Source of the DNA: Marinifilum caeruleilacunae
GTDB lineage: Bacteria > Bacteroidota > Bacteroidia > Bacteroidales > Marinifilaceae
DNA: 64,000 nucleotides
NCBI RefSeq assembly: GCF_013141825.1
Contig: NZ_RZNH01000001.1
Coordinates: forward strand, 1-64,000
Reading direction: 5' to 3'
This document shows, in pieces, positions 34,745 to 43,681 of this stretch; position 1 is the stretch's first letter, and every line of letters begins with the position of its first letter. The notes beneath the pieces were generated by a model. That model was not told the origin of the DNA, made no database searches, and was given only the letters and a program-made list of their open reading frames with translations. Position numbers and translations under genes: made by a program.

Positions 34745-36013
34745 ATGTTTGACAGAGATCGATGGACCGAAATATATATGGCATTGAAAAGTAATAAACT
34801 AAGAACCTTTCTTACTGCCTTTGGCGTTTTTTGGGGAATATTCATGTTAATTATCATGCTAGGATCAGGTCGTGGATTAGAAAATGGTGTATATCATGGA
34901 ATGGGAGATTTTGCAACCAACTCGGTGTTTATTTGGGCACAACCTACCAGTAAGCCGTACAAAGGTTATAAGCAGGGACGTAGATACAATTTTACCAATC
35001 AGGATACAAAAGCTATTTTGGATAACATTCCTGAAATTGAAATTCTTGCTCCAAGAATTCAAGCCTGGGGTGGTGGCGATGGTGAAAATAATGTAATAAG
35101 AGGTTTGAAAACGGGTGCTTTTAGCATCCTTGGCGATGTTCCGGAAGTCAATAAGATTGATCCTGTCACTATTTTAGATGGACGATTCATTAATGAAGTA
35201 GACATTAAAGAGAAAAGAAAAACTGCCGTAATTGGTAAAAGAGTAATTGAGGTCCTGTTTGAAGAAGGAGAAGAACCATTGGGGGAATATATCAAGATTA
35301 ATGGAGTTTATTTTCAGATTGTAGGCACTTTTAAATCGATGCACAATCAAGGATGGGGCGATTGGCAAAATCAATGCGTTATCATTCCCTTTACCACATT
35401 ACAAAAAACTTACAATTATGGAAATCGGGTTGGTCATTATTCAATTACATCAAAAAAGGAATACTCTGCAACCTATGTAGAAGAGAAGGTGAAGAGTCTT
35501 CTTCGCAGGCGACATACGATTCATCCGGAAGATCAACGTGCTTTTGGAAGTAATAATGTTGAAAAAGAGTTTATCCAGATTAATAATCTTTTTATCGGAA
35601 TTGCAGGCTTGATATGGATTGTAGGAACAGGAACCTTGCTCGCAGGTATTATTGGTGTGAGTAATATCATGCTATTTATCGTGAAAAAGCGAACAAAAGA
35701 AATTGGCATACAACGTGCTCTGGGCGCATCTCCATCGGTGATTATCAGTTCTATTTTAACGGAATCTGTTGTTCTTACCGCCATTGCCGGTTGGATCGGG
35801 TTGGTTTTTGGTGTATTTCTCCTGGAAGTCATAACAAAAGCGATTCAGAATGGTGGCGGAGATGAAAGTATGTTCTCAAACCCAGAGGTAGACTTTAATA
35901 TCGCAATTATTGCTTTGGTGATATTAATCATATCAGGATTAGTTGCCGGTATTATACCTGCCAAAAAAGCAATGGCTGTTAAGCCTATTGAAGCCATAAG
36001 GGATGAAGGATAA
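34745..36013 (+). CDS. MacB/FtsX-type ABC transporter permease, second subunit
   Basis: A 422-residue paralogue of the preceding permease. It starts with the same motif set (LRTFLTAFGVFWGIFMLIIMLGSGRGLENG), has a periplasmic domain and the FtsX block KEIGIQRALGASPSVIISS. Both proteins end with a conserved (A)VKPIEA(L/I) tail motif. The two probably form the membrane heterodimer of one exporter. Confidence 0.85.
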   Translation: MFDRDRWTEIYMALKSNKLRTFLTAFGVFWGIFMLIIMLGSGRGLENGVYHGMGDFATNSVFIWAQPTSKPYKGYKQGRRYNFTNQDTKAILDNIPEIEILAPRIQAWGGGDGENNVIRGLKTGAFSILGDVPEVNKIDPVTILDGRFINEVDIKEKRKTAVIGKRVIEVLFEEGEEPLGEYIKINGVYFQIVGTFKSMHNQGWGDWQNQCVIIPFTTLQKTYNYGNRVGHYSITSKKEYSATYVEEKVKSLLRRRHTIHPEDQRAFGSNNVEKEFIQINNLFIGIAGLIWIVGTGTLLAGIIGVSNIMLFIVKKRTKEIGIQRALGASPSVIISSILTESVVLTAIAGWIGLVFGVFLLEVITKAIQNGGGDESMFSNPEVDFNIAIIALVILIISGLVAGIIPAKKAMAVKPIEAIRDEG

Positions 36014-36130
36014 TGGTGTTAATAGGTTGTTTTTATGATCTTTAATTGAATTCCAGGGGGGCTTTTGGCTTGATTTTTGTTTTGTGATAGAATAATTCTT
36101 ATATTCATTAATCATTAAACAAAATTTATT

Positions 36131-36829
36131 ATGAAAACTACCGCAAAACTTTTAACCTTAACTTTTTTTGTACTATTTTCTTTTCAGTGTTTTGCACAAA
36201 AAATCGAACTAAAAGGTAAGGTTGTTACCTATGATTCTATTGCTGTAAATAAGGCAAAAATCCATATCAGTTCATCTCAAAAAGAAGTTTTCACCAATGC
36301 ACAGGGAGAATTTACTTTGATATGTAAATCCAAAGATAAACTAGCTATCATCGCAGATGGATTTCAAAAGCATAAGTTAAAAATCAATGCTAAAGTGAAA
36401 AGTCCTTTGACAATTAACTTAGAAGTTGGAATAAAAAAACACTCTACAAAACTTGCCATTAAATCAGGTCATGTTCTTGATACTGATAACTTTTTAAAGT
36501 CATACTCTAAATCGATCAGAAATACCAAGTATGGTAGATTTGAAACGGTTTTTGATTTATTGCTTGATGAGACCAAAACTGCCAGAGGTAACAGAAGAAT
36601 TTTTTATGAAGGAGGAGAATTAAGATTAAGTGGGTATAGTGCAGAGAATCAATTAAATGATGTTGCAATAGAAGTTGATGGAAAACTTGAAGATGATAAT
36701 ATTATTGAAACATTAGATCCAAATACAATAACTCACATAGACATTTATAAGGGGAGAAGGTTAGGTAAATATAGTGCAATGAAAGTGGCCATTGTTGTAG
36801 TAATTCTAACGACAAAATATAATGGTTAA
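36131..36829 (+). CDS. exported CarboxypepD_reg + degenerate TonB-plug protein, paralogue 1
   Basis: A 232-residue protein with a signal peptide (cleavage after CFAQ), then a beta-sandwich like the CarboxypepD_reg domain of SusC receptors (IELKGKVVTYDSIAVNKAKIHI) to about residue 95. The C-terminal part is related to a TonB plug: AIEVDGKLED and LDPNTITHIDIYKG. The final plug motif, normally YGxxGxNGVI, has decayed to LGKYSAMKVAIVVVILTTK. This is the most divergent of four tandem paralogues. No beta-barrel follows. Confidence 0.65.
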   Translation: MKTTAKLLTLTFFVLFSFQCFAQKIELKGKVVTYDSIAVNKAKIHISSSQKEVFTNAQGEFTLICKSKDKLAIIADGFQKHKLKINAKVKSPLTINLEVGIKKHSTKLAIKSGHVLDTDNFLKSYSKSIRNTKYGRFETVFDLLLDETKTARGNRRIFYEGGELRLSGYSAENQLNDVAIEVDGKLEDDNIIETLDPNTITHIDIYKGRRLGKYSAMKVAIVVVILTTKYNG

Positions 36830-36891
36830 TGTAAGTGCGAAATATTTTACTTAAATTGAAAACCATACTTTAACTCATTAAAACACCCATC

Positions 36892-37557
36892 ATGAAAAAC
36901 ACAATTTCTTTATTCGTTTTAATTCTCTTTTCTTGTTTTACAATGAGTGCCCAGGAAATTGAGATTAAAGGGAAAATTACTACTTACGGACAAATACCAG
37001 TGGTAAATGCTGATGTAATTATTCAAAGCAGTTCCCAAGCAGTTAAAACTGATGAAAAAGGAGAATTTACCTGTACTTGCCAGGCAAAAGACAAGTTGAC
37101 ATTTATTGCTAATGGCTTTATTAAACAAACTTATAAAATTAGGAAGAAGCACGATGGTATCGTAAATGTGGATTTAAAACTATCTTCAAAAGCAGGATCT
37201 GAAGAAAAAGCAATTAAAGCAGCTCATATATTGGAATTAGACAAGTTCAGAGAACTAGTAAAATTGGGGCCTAATTACAAAGATTATTCAAAATACAGCA
37301 CTTTGATTGAAGCACTTAAAAACGAATTTCCGTCATTAAAAATAACACCAAATGAAATTATTATTAGAGGTCCTAACTCAATTTCACTTTCAAGTAGTGC
37401 AGGTATCGAAGTTGATGGTATATTGGTTGGCTTAGGGATGTTACGTTCGTTAAATCCAGACAACATTGCCAGTATTGAGGTAATTAAAGGCAGTCAAACT
37501 GCACGTTATGGAACTCGTGGTGCTAATGGTATGGTGGTTATTAAAACCAAAAATTAA
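36892..37557 (+). CDS. exported CarboxypepD_reg + TonB-plug protein without barrel, paralogue 2
   Basis: A 221-residue protein: signal peptide 1-20, CarboxypepD_reg-like sandwich about 22-95, linker, and a complete plug from about 136 (EIIIRGPNS, GIEVDGILVG, LNPDNIASIEVIKGSQTARYGTRGANGMVVIKTK). In SusC-type receptors the 600-700-residue beta-barrel follows this point; here the protein stops. The frame is intact and the array is repeated four times, so it is not a simple truncation. The function is unknown; it may occupy or gate a barrel made elsewhere, or act as a periplasmic binding or signalling partner of TonB. Confidence 0.7.
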   Translation: MKNTISLFVLILFSCFTMSAQEIEIKGKITTYGQIPVVNADVIIQSSSQAVKTDEKGEFTCTCQAKDKLTFIANGFIKQTYKIRKKHDGIVNVDLKLSSKAGSEEKAIKAAHILELDKFRELVKLGPNYKDYSKYSTLIEALKNEFPSLKITPNEIIIRGPNSISLSSSAGIEVDGILVGLGMLRSLNPDNIASIEVIKGSQTARYGTRGANGMVVIKTKN

Positions 37558-37588
37558 TCATCAATTCTAACCCATTTATAATTCAACT

Positions 37589-38254
37589 ATGGTCTCACTG
37601 AAAAAAAGCATTGCAGTTTTCACTGTTATGATAATTTCCTTTGTTGGACTTGGTCAGATTCAATTCGAAGGGAAAGTGATAGTAGATGATTTGATACCAG
37701 TGGTGAACGCCAAGGTCACAAACTTAAAATCGGGTGAATTCACATACACGAATACGCTTGGTAAATATAAACTAACATGCAATTTGAAAGATAAACTTCT
37801 AATTGAAGCAAAAGGTTTTTCTTCAAAAAAAATAAAGGTAAAATCAAAAGGAAGCAGAACTCATTTGGTACTGTTGAAGAAAGCAGGTTCTGATAAAATT
37901 GCAATTCAAAATGGACATATCCTTAACACAAAAGAGTTGAATGAATACCTGGAAAGTAAAGCCAATTCAAAACCAAAGGATTATTCCAGGTATGGCAACG
38001 CAATTCAAATCATAAAGGATCATCACCCTAATGTAAAAGCAGATGAAAAGGGATTGGTAATTCGTGGAGGAAGTTCATTAATGGGTAATAATTATGCAGC
38101 AATTGAAATAGATGGTGTTCTGGTAGATTTTGATGCATTGAAAAGTATTCCTACTGCAAGCATTAAAAAAATCACTATCCTTACAACATCACAATCTGCT
38201 TTGTATGGATCTAACGGCGGGAATGGAGTTGTGAAGGTAACTACATTCAAATAA
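37589..38254 (+). CDS. exported CarboxypepD_reg + TonB-plug protein without barrel, paralogue 3
   Basis: A 221-residue protein with the same order of parts: signal peptide ending GLGQ, sandwich domain IQFEGKVIVDDLIPVVNAKV, conserved linker (AIQNGHILNTKELNEYL, PKDYSRYGNAIQIIKDHHPNV) and plug (GLVIRGGSS, IEIDGVLVDF, SIKKITILTTSQSALYGSNGGNGVVKVTT). It lies 31 bp after paralogue 2 and is in operon with it. The plug motif is well kept, which argues for selection on the stand-alone form. Confidence 0.68.
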   Translation: MVSLKKSIAVFTVMIISFVGLGQIQFEGKVIVDDLIPVVNAKVTNLKSGEFTYTNTLGKYKLTCNLKDKLLIEAKGFSSKKIKVKSKGSRTHLVLLKKAGSDKIAIQNGHILNTKELNEYLESKANSKPKDYSRYGNAIQIIKDHHPNVKADEKGLVIRGGSSLMGNNYAAIEIDGVLVDFDALKSIPTASIKKITILTTSQSALYGSNGGNGVVKVTTFK

Positions 38255-38292
38255 TGAATATTAACTGCCATTTGGCAACTTTTAAATAAAAT

Positions 38293-38973
38293 ATGAAACT
38301 GAAAAAATTAATCCTCTCATTGGTATTTATACTAATTACTGGTCTTTTTGCAAATGCACAAAATGTTCAGCTTAGCGGAAGAGTTCTTGTATTCGACTCC
38401 ATTCCGGTGAATCAAGCAAATATTCATGTGCTAAGTAGTAAGCTTGATGTTAAAACTGATTATCAGGGTGTATTTAATATTGTCTGCGAAAGCAAAGATA
38501 AAATTATCATTACTGCCGATGGTTTCAGCAAAAAAGCACTGAAAGTAAAGAAAGGCAAAAAAATTGATGAAATGATCAATTTAAAAATAGCAAAAATTCC
38601 AAATGCTCAAGAAATTGCAATTGATAAAGGTCATATATTACAAGTAGATGCCTTTAAGAGTTTAGCAAAGAAAAATTCTCGAGCTAAGGATTATTCCAAA
38701 TACACAACTGTAATGGAGATTCTTCGCAATGAGTTTCCTTCTTTGCAGATAGTAAATGGTGAAATTATTATTCGAGGTCCATCGTCTTTTGTTGGCTCAA
38801 GTGCTGCTCAAATTGAGATAGATGGTGTTATGACCACTTATTCGGCATTAGATAACCTCTCGCCAAATAATGTTGCAAGTATTCAGGTAATTAAAGGAAG
38901 CGATGCAGCCATTTATGGCTTAAGGGGAGGAAATGGCGTTATTTCTATTAAAACAAAACGATCATCCGAATAA
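38293..38973 (+). CDS. exported CarboxypepD_reg + TonB-plug protein without barrel, paralogue 4
   Basis: A 226-residue protein, closest to paralogue 2: both share KDYSKY(S/T)T, the NEFPSL motif, EIIIRGP and the plug end (NNVASIQVIKGSDAAIYGLRGGNGVISIKTK). Signal peptide ends FANAQ. It is the last gene of the four-gene array and is followed by a strong bidirectional terminator. Confidence 0.7.
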   Translation: MKLKKLILSLVFILITGLFANAQNVQLSGRVLVFDSIPVNQANIHVLSSKLDVKTDYQGVFNIVCESKDKIIITADGFSKKALKVKKGKKIDEMINLKIAKIPNAQEIAIDKGHILQVDAFKSLAKKNSRAKDYSKYTTVMEILRNEFPSLQIVNGEIIIRGPSSFVGSSAAQIEIDGVMTTYSALDNLSPNNVASIQVIKGSDAAIYGLRGGNGVISIKTKRSSE

Positions 38974-38984
38974 ATCATAAAATG

Positions 38985-39016
38985 AAAGGCCGATTCAGTA
39001 AAGAATCGGCCTTTTT
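38985..39016. terminator. bidirectional terminator between the plug array and cysK
   Basis: A perfect 12-bp stem AAAGGCCGATTC around AGTAAA with a long T tract on the plus strand. On the minus strand the tail is TTTCATTTT, weaker but usable for cysK. Confidence 0.88.
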
Positions 39017-39018
39017 TT

Positions 39019-39927
39019 TTAAAATAACTCTTCAATTGAAAGGTATCTTTCTCCAGTATCATAGTTAAATGTTAATACCGTAGCTCCTGAATCTATCGAT
39101 TTGAGTTGTTTACTGACAGCCGCTAAAGAAGCTCCTGTTGAAATTCCAGCAAGTACACCTTCTTTTATAGCCAATTCCTTAACCTTCGAAAATGCTTCAT
39201 CTTTACTAACCTGAATGGCACCATCAAGTAGGTCTGTATTCAGATTTTTTGGAATAAAACCAGCTCCAATTCCTTGAAGTGGGTGCGGTCCAGGTTCACC
39301 ACCACTAATCACTGGCGAAGCCTCAGGTTCAACAGCTAGCACTTTAAGTTTTGGAAACTTCTGCTTTAAAATTTCGGCAACACCAGTAATGTGTCCGCCT
39401 GTTCCTACACCGGTAATCAAATAATCAATTCCATCTGGAAAATCCGCTATTATTTCTTCTGCAGTAGTTTTTCTATGTATTTCTACATTTGCTTCATTGT
39501 CAAACTGTGATGGCATCCATGAATTTTCATTTTTGGAGATAAGCTCTTCTGCCTTTTCGATTGCACCTTTCATCCCTAATTCTCTTGGGGTAAGTACAAA
39601 TTCAGCACCATAAGCAGCCATTAAACTTCTTCTTTCTACCGACATGGATTCAGGCATAACCAGAATTAACTTATAGCCTTTTACGGCAGCTACCATTGCC
39701 AATCCAACACCTGTATTTCCAGAAGTTGGTTCAATAATAATCGATCCTTCCTTTAACAGTCCATCTTTTTCAGCAGTTTCAACCATCGATAATGCAATAC
39801 GGTCCTTAATACTGCCTGCCGGATTTGCTCTTTCAAGTTTCATCCATACATCTGCACCGTTAAATACCTTATTCAATTTTAATACTGGAGTATTACCAAC
39901 TCCTTCCAAAATATTGTTCAGTCTCAT
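39019..39927 (-). CDS. cysK: cysteine synthase (O-acetylserine sulfhydrylase)
   Basis: A 302-residue PLP enzyme that makes cysteine from O-acetylserine and sulfide. The PLP lysine is in [15 protein letters not shown] near residue 43, the substrate loop is [12 protein letters not shown] near residue 66 and the phosphate-binding loop is [11 protein letters not shown] near residue 175. It is 6 bp downstream of cysE in the same operon. The length and motifs fit CysK; the CysM isoform is a less likely alternative. Confidence 0.93.
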   Translation of the reverse strand: MRLNNILEGVGNTPVLKLNKVFNGADVWMKLERANPAGSIKDRIALSMVETAEKDGLLKEGSIIIEPTSGNTGVGLAMVAAVKGYKLILVMPESMSVERRSLMAAYGAEFVLTPRELGMKGAIEKAEELISKNENSWMPSQFDNEANVEIHRKTTAEEIIADFPDGIDYLITGVGTGGHITGVAEILKQKFPKLKVLAVEPEASPVISGGEPGPHPLQGIGAGFIPKNLNTDLLDGAIQVSKDEAFSKVKELAIKEGVLAGISTGASLAAVSKQLKSIDSGATVLTFNYDTGERYLSIEELF

Positions 39928-39933
39928 CTTTAT

Positions 39934-40773
39934 TTAAATTTGAAAATTAATAATCTTGCTTTCGTCAAGGTTAGTTCTAACCTTGGTTTCGTGTTTGTGA
40001 TATACCACACTGTTTGAGTCCACACTTGATGTGAGCCATACGTTTCCTCCTATAATACTATTTCTTCCAATTACAGTATCTCCACCAAGAATTGTGGCAC
40101 TGGAGTATATAATAACATTGTCTTCTACAGTTGGATGGCGTTTCTTTTTAGCAAGGCTTTTTTTCACTTGCAAAGCACCCAATGTAACTCCCTGATATAT
40201 TTTTACATTATTTTTAATAATGGCAGTTTCTCCAATTACTACACCTGTTCCGTGATCGATAAAGAACGATTCGCCAATGGTAGCACCCGGATGAATATCA
40301 ATACCGGTTTTTGTATGCGCATACTCACTCATTAATCGTGGAACAGTTGGCACTCCAAGTTTGTATAATACATTGCTTAATCGATACACCATAATGGCAA
40401 AGAAACCCGGATATGCAATGATTACTTCTCCAATGGTATCTGCTGCCGGATCGAACTTTTGAATCGCTTCAGCATCTTTTAATAAAGCGCGATAAACCGA
40501 AGGCAATTGCACCATAAATTCCTGTGTAATATTTTCAATGGTATCGTTCAACTTAAAATTAACCGGGAGAAGCAACAATTTCAATGTAGATTCCATCTGA
40601 TACAGCAAAGATTCTTCAGCACAGCAACTTTTAGTTCTCCTTGCACTAATCGGGAACAAGGTATTCATTGCTTCTTCCACAAATCTTTGCGACAAGTCTC
40701 GAGATGGCATGTCAATTTCATTGTTTTTTCTGGCGGATTGTAAGTCATCCATAACCTTACTTAAGTAACTCAT
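39934..40773 (-). CDS. cysE: serine O-acetyltransferase
   Basis: A 279-residue acetyl-CoA-dependent enzyme that makes O-acetylserine. The helical N-terminal domain leads into a left-handed beta-helix of hexapeptide repeats (HPGATIGESFFIDHGTGVVIGETAIIKNNVKIYQGVTLG). The catalytic His is in FIDHGTG. The C-terminus (about residues 240-279) ends in NFQI; a terminal isoleucine is typical of enzymes that bind CysK. It follows a poly-cysteine leader ORF by 95 bp, suggesting regulation by charged tRNA-Cys. Confidence 0.94.
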   Translation of the reverse strand: MSYLSKVMDDLQSARKNNEIDMPSRDLSQRFVEEAMNTLFPISARRTKSCCAEESLLYQMESTLKLLLLPVNFKLNDTIENITQEFMVQLPSVYRALLKDAEAIQKFDPAADTIGEVIIAYPGFFAIMVYRLSNVLYKLGVPTVPRLMSEYAHTKTGIDIHPGATIGESFFIDHGTGVVIGETAIIKNNVKIYQGVTLGALQVKKSLAKKKRHPTVEDNVIIYSSATILGGDTVIGRNSIIGGNVWLTSSVDSNSVVYHKHETKVRTNLDESKIINFQI

Positions 40774-40868
40774 TGTTTTTTTGATTTTATTATGTATAGA
40801 TATACAGTTATTTAAGGAAAACTCTAAAGTAAACCTAAAAGGGATTTGTCAGTGATTTGTTTAATCTA

Positions 40869-41027
40869 CTAACAACAACAGCAACAACAACAATATTTTG
40901 AATTGTTGTTAGTTGTAAATGCTTGGGAATAAGTTAAAAAGGATTTTAAAGTAGTACACATGCTGCTTTCAACCGAAGAGTTTCGGTTGGTATTTTTAGC
41001 CTCGCTATGTGTGTAATTCCTTTTCAT
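40869..41027 (-). CDS. poly-cysteine leader peptide of cysE-cysK
   Basis: A 52-codon ORF on the minus strand starting MKRNYTHSEAKN and ending KYCCCCCCC-stop. The seven last sense codons are TGT-TGT-TGT-TGC-TGT-TGT-TGT, directly upstream of the cysteine biosynthesis genes. It begins about 13 nt after a predicted transcription start (-7 box TAAGTTTG, complement of 41046-41053). The ACTAACAACAA segment before the Cys run (complement of 40903-40913) can pair with TTGTTGTTAGT at its end (complement of 40868-40878), so ribosome position over the Cys codons would control this hairpin. No intrinsic terminator lies between it and cysE. Confidence 0.82.
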   Translation of the reverse strand: MKRNYTHSEAKNTNRNSSVESSMCTTLKSFLTYSQAFTTNNNSKYCCCCCCC

Positions 41028-41045
41028 TTTTGAAGTTTCTAAAAG

Positions 41046-41053
41046 CAAACTTA
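41046..41053 (-). promoter_or_regulatory. cys leader promoter (-7 box)
   Basis: TAAGTTTG on the minus strand, a perfect TAnnTTTG. A TTG about 16 bp further upstream (complement of 41070-41072) may be the -33. The start would be near 41040. Confidence 0.55.
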
Positions 41054-41190
41054 GGAAAAATTAATTAAACAAGACTCCTGTGTCTTAATTTTTCTGTTAA
41101 AAAAATGTTATTTATTTAGCAAATCTTAAATTCGAGATCATTATCTTTTTTATTACTTTTAATATAGAGGTAAAATAAACGAATATAAAA

Positions 41191-41400
41191 ATGGATACAT
41201 CAAAGTATGTTTGCCCTAAATGTGGGTATGGAAATTTTGAAACCGATGAATTTAGAGCTACAGGAGGTCGATTTGCTAAAATTTTCGATGTTCAGAATAA
41301 AAAGTTTACAACAATTACATGCAGCAGGTGTTCTTATACCGAATTGTATAAAGGAACAACCAGTCAATTAGGCAACATCTTTGATTTTTTAACGAACTAA
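41191..41400 (+). CDS. small zinc-ribbon protein (DUF2082/YpzJ type)
   Basis: A 69-residue protein with two CxxC knuckles, VCPKCGY (residues 8-14) and TCSRCSY, about 35 residues apart, forming a zinc ribbon. It ends TSQLGNIFDFLTN, a tail I recall from the predicted nucleic-acid-binding DUF2082 family. Its function is unknown. It is 10 bp before the phosphatase gene and likely co-transcribed. Confidence 0.8.
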   Translation: MDTSKYVCPKCGYGNFETDEFRATGGRFAKIFDVQNKKFTTITCSRCSYTELYKGTTSQLGNIFDFLTN

Positions 41401-41410
41401 AATCAATTAA

Positions 41411-41884
41411 ATGAAAAAGAAATTACTCTTTGTTTGTTTAGGAAATATATGTCGTTCGCCAAGTGCAGAGGCTGTTATGAATGGCTATTTAAAACTAAAT
41501 ATGCTTGACGACGATTATACATGTGATTCGGCAGGTACAGGAGGGTGGCATGCAGGAGAAAGAGCGGATAGCAGAATGAGAACACATGCTGCCAAAAGAG
41601 ATTACGATTTAACTAGTATAGCACGTCAGTTTAATCCAAAAACCGATTTTGATGAGTTTGATTTAATCATTGGTATGGATCCACAAAATGTAGCAGATCT
41701 GGAAGGAATGGCAAGAAATCAAGAAGATTTAAATAAAATTTCGTCGATGACAGACTACTGCATTAGATATACTCATTACAATTCTGTTCCTGATCCGTAT
41801 TATGGAGGTTCTGATGGATTTGAATTGGTTTTAGACATTCTGGAAGATGCATGTGAAGGTTTATTAAAGCAAATTGATAGATGA
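41411..41884 (+). CDS. low-molecular-weight protein-tyrosine phosphatase
   Basis: A 157-residue enzyme with the P-loop C9-L-G-N-I-C-R15-S at the N-terminus and the general-acid aspartate in VPDPYYGG. It is full length. LMW-PTPs dephosphorylate tyrosines on kinases, or occasionally phospho-sugars. It overlaps the next gene by 4 bp (ATGA), a tight coupling with a fructosamine-kinase-like protein that is common in Bacteroidota. Confidence 0.93.
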   Translation: MKKKLLFVCLGNICRSPSAEAVMNGYLKLNMLDDDYTCDSAGTGGWHAGERADSRMRTHAAKRDYDLTSIARQFNPKTDFDEFDLIIGMDPQNVADLEGMARNQEDLNKISSMTDYCIRYTHYNSVPDPYYGGSDGFELVLDILEDACEGLLKQIDR

Positions 41885-42750
41885 TAGAATTTCAAATTAT
41901 TGAGAAAATACAAGATTGGGCCAAATGCAACATTTCTAAACAGAAATCGGTTGGAGGTGGCTCAATTGCTCAAACTAATTTGATCAGATTAGAGGATGGA
42001 AGAACCTGTTTCCTTAAGACAGGTTCAATTCGTCCTGATGCCTTTGCCAAAGAAGCAAATGGTTTAAACGAGATACGTAAAACCAATTGCATAAGAGTAC
42101 CCGAAGTGCTATTAGTCGATGACACATTTTTGCTATTGGAACACATCGAAGAAGGAAGAAAAGATCAGAATTTTTTCACGAAGTTTGGTGATCAATTGGC
42201 CGATTTGCACAGCCGTACTTCATTTAAATTTGGCTTTAAAGAAGACAACTACATCGGATCGACACCACAGCACAACATTCCTTCAAAAACTGAAGAAGAA
42301 AGCTGGTTGGATTTCTATTACAATAAAAGATTACTCTTTCAATATAAGCTAGCAGAGAAAAAAAAGCTTGTTGGCAATGAGTTGAAAAATGGATTCATCG
42401 TACTGGAAAATAGGATAGAGGAAATTCTGGAAGGTAGCGAGGAAAAGCCTTGTCTCTTACACGGAGATTTATGGGGAGGCAATTACTTGTGCGATATGGA
42501 ATCGAACCCAGTTTTAATTGACCCCGCCGTGTATTACGGACATAGAGAAGCTGATTTAGCCATGACCAAACTATTTGGTGGTTTCACAGAGCAGTTTTAT
42601 CATGCTTATCGCAGGAAAAAACCATTGCCTCAAGGTTACGATTACCGCGAAAACATTTATCTCTTGTATCACGTATTAAATCATCTTAACCTTTTTGGAA
42701 GTTCCTATTACGGACAAGCAGTTCGCCTGGTATGGTCCTACCTACATTAA
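41881..42750 (+). CDS. fructosamine kinase family protein
   Basis: A 289-residue kinase-fold protein of the fructosamine/ketosamine-3-kinase family. GGGSIAQTNLIRLEDGRTCFLKTG forms the nucleotide lobe, EANGLNEIRKTNCIRVPEVL the hinge region, and the catalytic loop is LLHGDLWGGNYLCD with metal-binding DPAVYYGHREADLAM. It phosphorylates glycated lysines to promote deglycation. Coupling with a phosphatase suggests a protein-repair pair, a common inference for this gene order. Confidence 0.9.
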   Translation: MIEFQIIEKIQDWAKCNISKQKSVGGGSIAQTNLIRLEDGRTCFLKTGSIRPDAFAKEANGLNEIRKTNCIRVPEVLLVDDTFLLLEHIEEGRKDQNFFTKFGDQLADLHSRTSFKFGFKEDNYIGSTPQHNIPSKTEEESWLDFYYNKRLLFQYKLAEKKKLVGNELKNGFIVLENRIEEILEGSEEKPCLLHGDLWGGNYLCDMESNPVLIDPAVYYGHREADLAMTKLFGGFTEQFYHAYRRKKPLPQGYDYRENIYLLYHVLNHLNLFGSSYYGQAVRLVWSYLH

Positions 42751-42767
42751 TTGAGAAGTATTGCTTA

Positions 42768-43475
42768 TTAAGGAATAAAGAAATCTTCAGCGATGCTTTC
42801 TATCTGTTTGTAAGTTTGCAATTTACCCTTTCTATGATATTCTTCCATCCTAATTAATCCAACATTAATGGCGTACCATTCAATTAACCTGGTTTTATTC
42901 CTGGAAATTCCCGAATAGGATATTTTATCCGAAGATATTTTATAGCACTTAAATTTCCCTGCTGGAGTTTCTATGGTCTCTATTGCATCAACCTTTCGGT
43001 TCACAAGTAATACTGTCATCGACATCAGCACAGAACCAGTACCTCGCAAAATATCTGCCTGACAAGTGGCTTCCGGAAGTATTTTGCCTTTGATTGGTTT
43101 TAGTGGCAATACAACGCTGTCCGCATCTATTTTAACCACCATTTTTTGATAGGAGTCTAATTTAATAGGATCCAGATACCTTTCCGCTCCAATGTAAAAA
43201 TTAGAATCTTTCGAGGTAAAATGAAAATATTGATAGAAAGTGTTTTGTTTCACCGTAGTAATCTCAGATTCGATATTATAACGAATTTTTCCACTGTCAT
43301 CTTTGGTTTTTCCAGCCAATTGCCACACCTCGGTATAGGTTTTCCGATTTTTATGATCGTAATTCACATATTTTACTTTAAAATTCCTTTTGGAAGGCAT
43401 ATAGGAGTAATCTCTTTGTCCAAAACAAAGAATTGGTATTGCTAATAGTAATAGAGTAGAGTAAAAATGCTTCAT
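42768..43475 (-). CDS. exported protein, DUF3108/TapB-like
   Basis: A 235-residue protein with a signal peptide (MKHFYSTLLLLAIPILCFGQ). The rest is beta-rich and contains METPAGKF-like IETPAGKFKCYKISS near residue 170, the hallmark of DUF3108-type proteins, and WYAINVGLIRMEEY near residue 205. The function is unknown; these are thought to be periplasmic or outer-membrane-linked. A perfect -7 box TAAATTTG (complement of 43510-43517) gives a start near 43503. Confidence 0.7.
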   Translation of the reverse strand: MKHFYSTLLLLAIPILCFGQRDYSYMPSKRNFKVKYVNYDHKNRKTYTEVWQLAGKTKDDSGKIRYNIESEITTVKQNTFYQYFHFTSKDSNFYIGAERYLDPIKLDSYQKMVVKIDADSVVLPLKPIKGKILPEATCQADILRGTGSVLMSMTVLLVNRKVDAIETIETPAGKFKCYKISSDKISYSGISRNKTRLIEWYAINVGLIRMEEYHRKGKLQTYKQIESIAEDFFIP

Positions 43476-43596
43476 TAAATATGCTTTAAAATAGTAGTCG
43501 TAATTAGACCAAATTTACATAAATTTTGATTCAGCAAAAAACTTTGAAGCCTAATATTCATAGGAAGTTCATCGAATTCTAAATAAGAAGCAAAGT

Positions 43597-43627
43597 GTTT
43601 AAGTTTTATTAAAAACCATTATATTTG
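43597..43627 (+). promoter_or_regulatory. promoter of the CAP-domain lipoprotein
   Basis: GTTT at 43597-43600, 19-bp spacer, then a perfect TATATTTG box at 43620-43627. Confidence 0.5.
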
Positions 43628-43681
43628 AGCTACCAACCTTACAATATCAACCTACATTATTAATTGATAAACATTTCGAGA

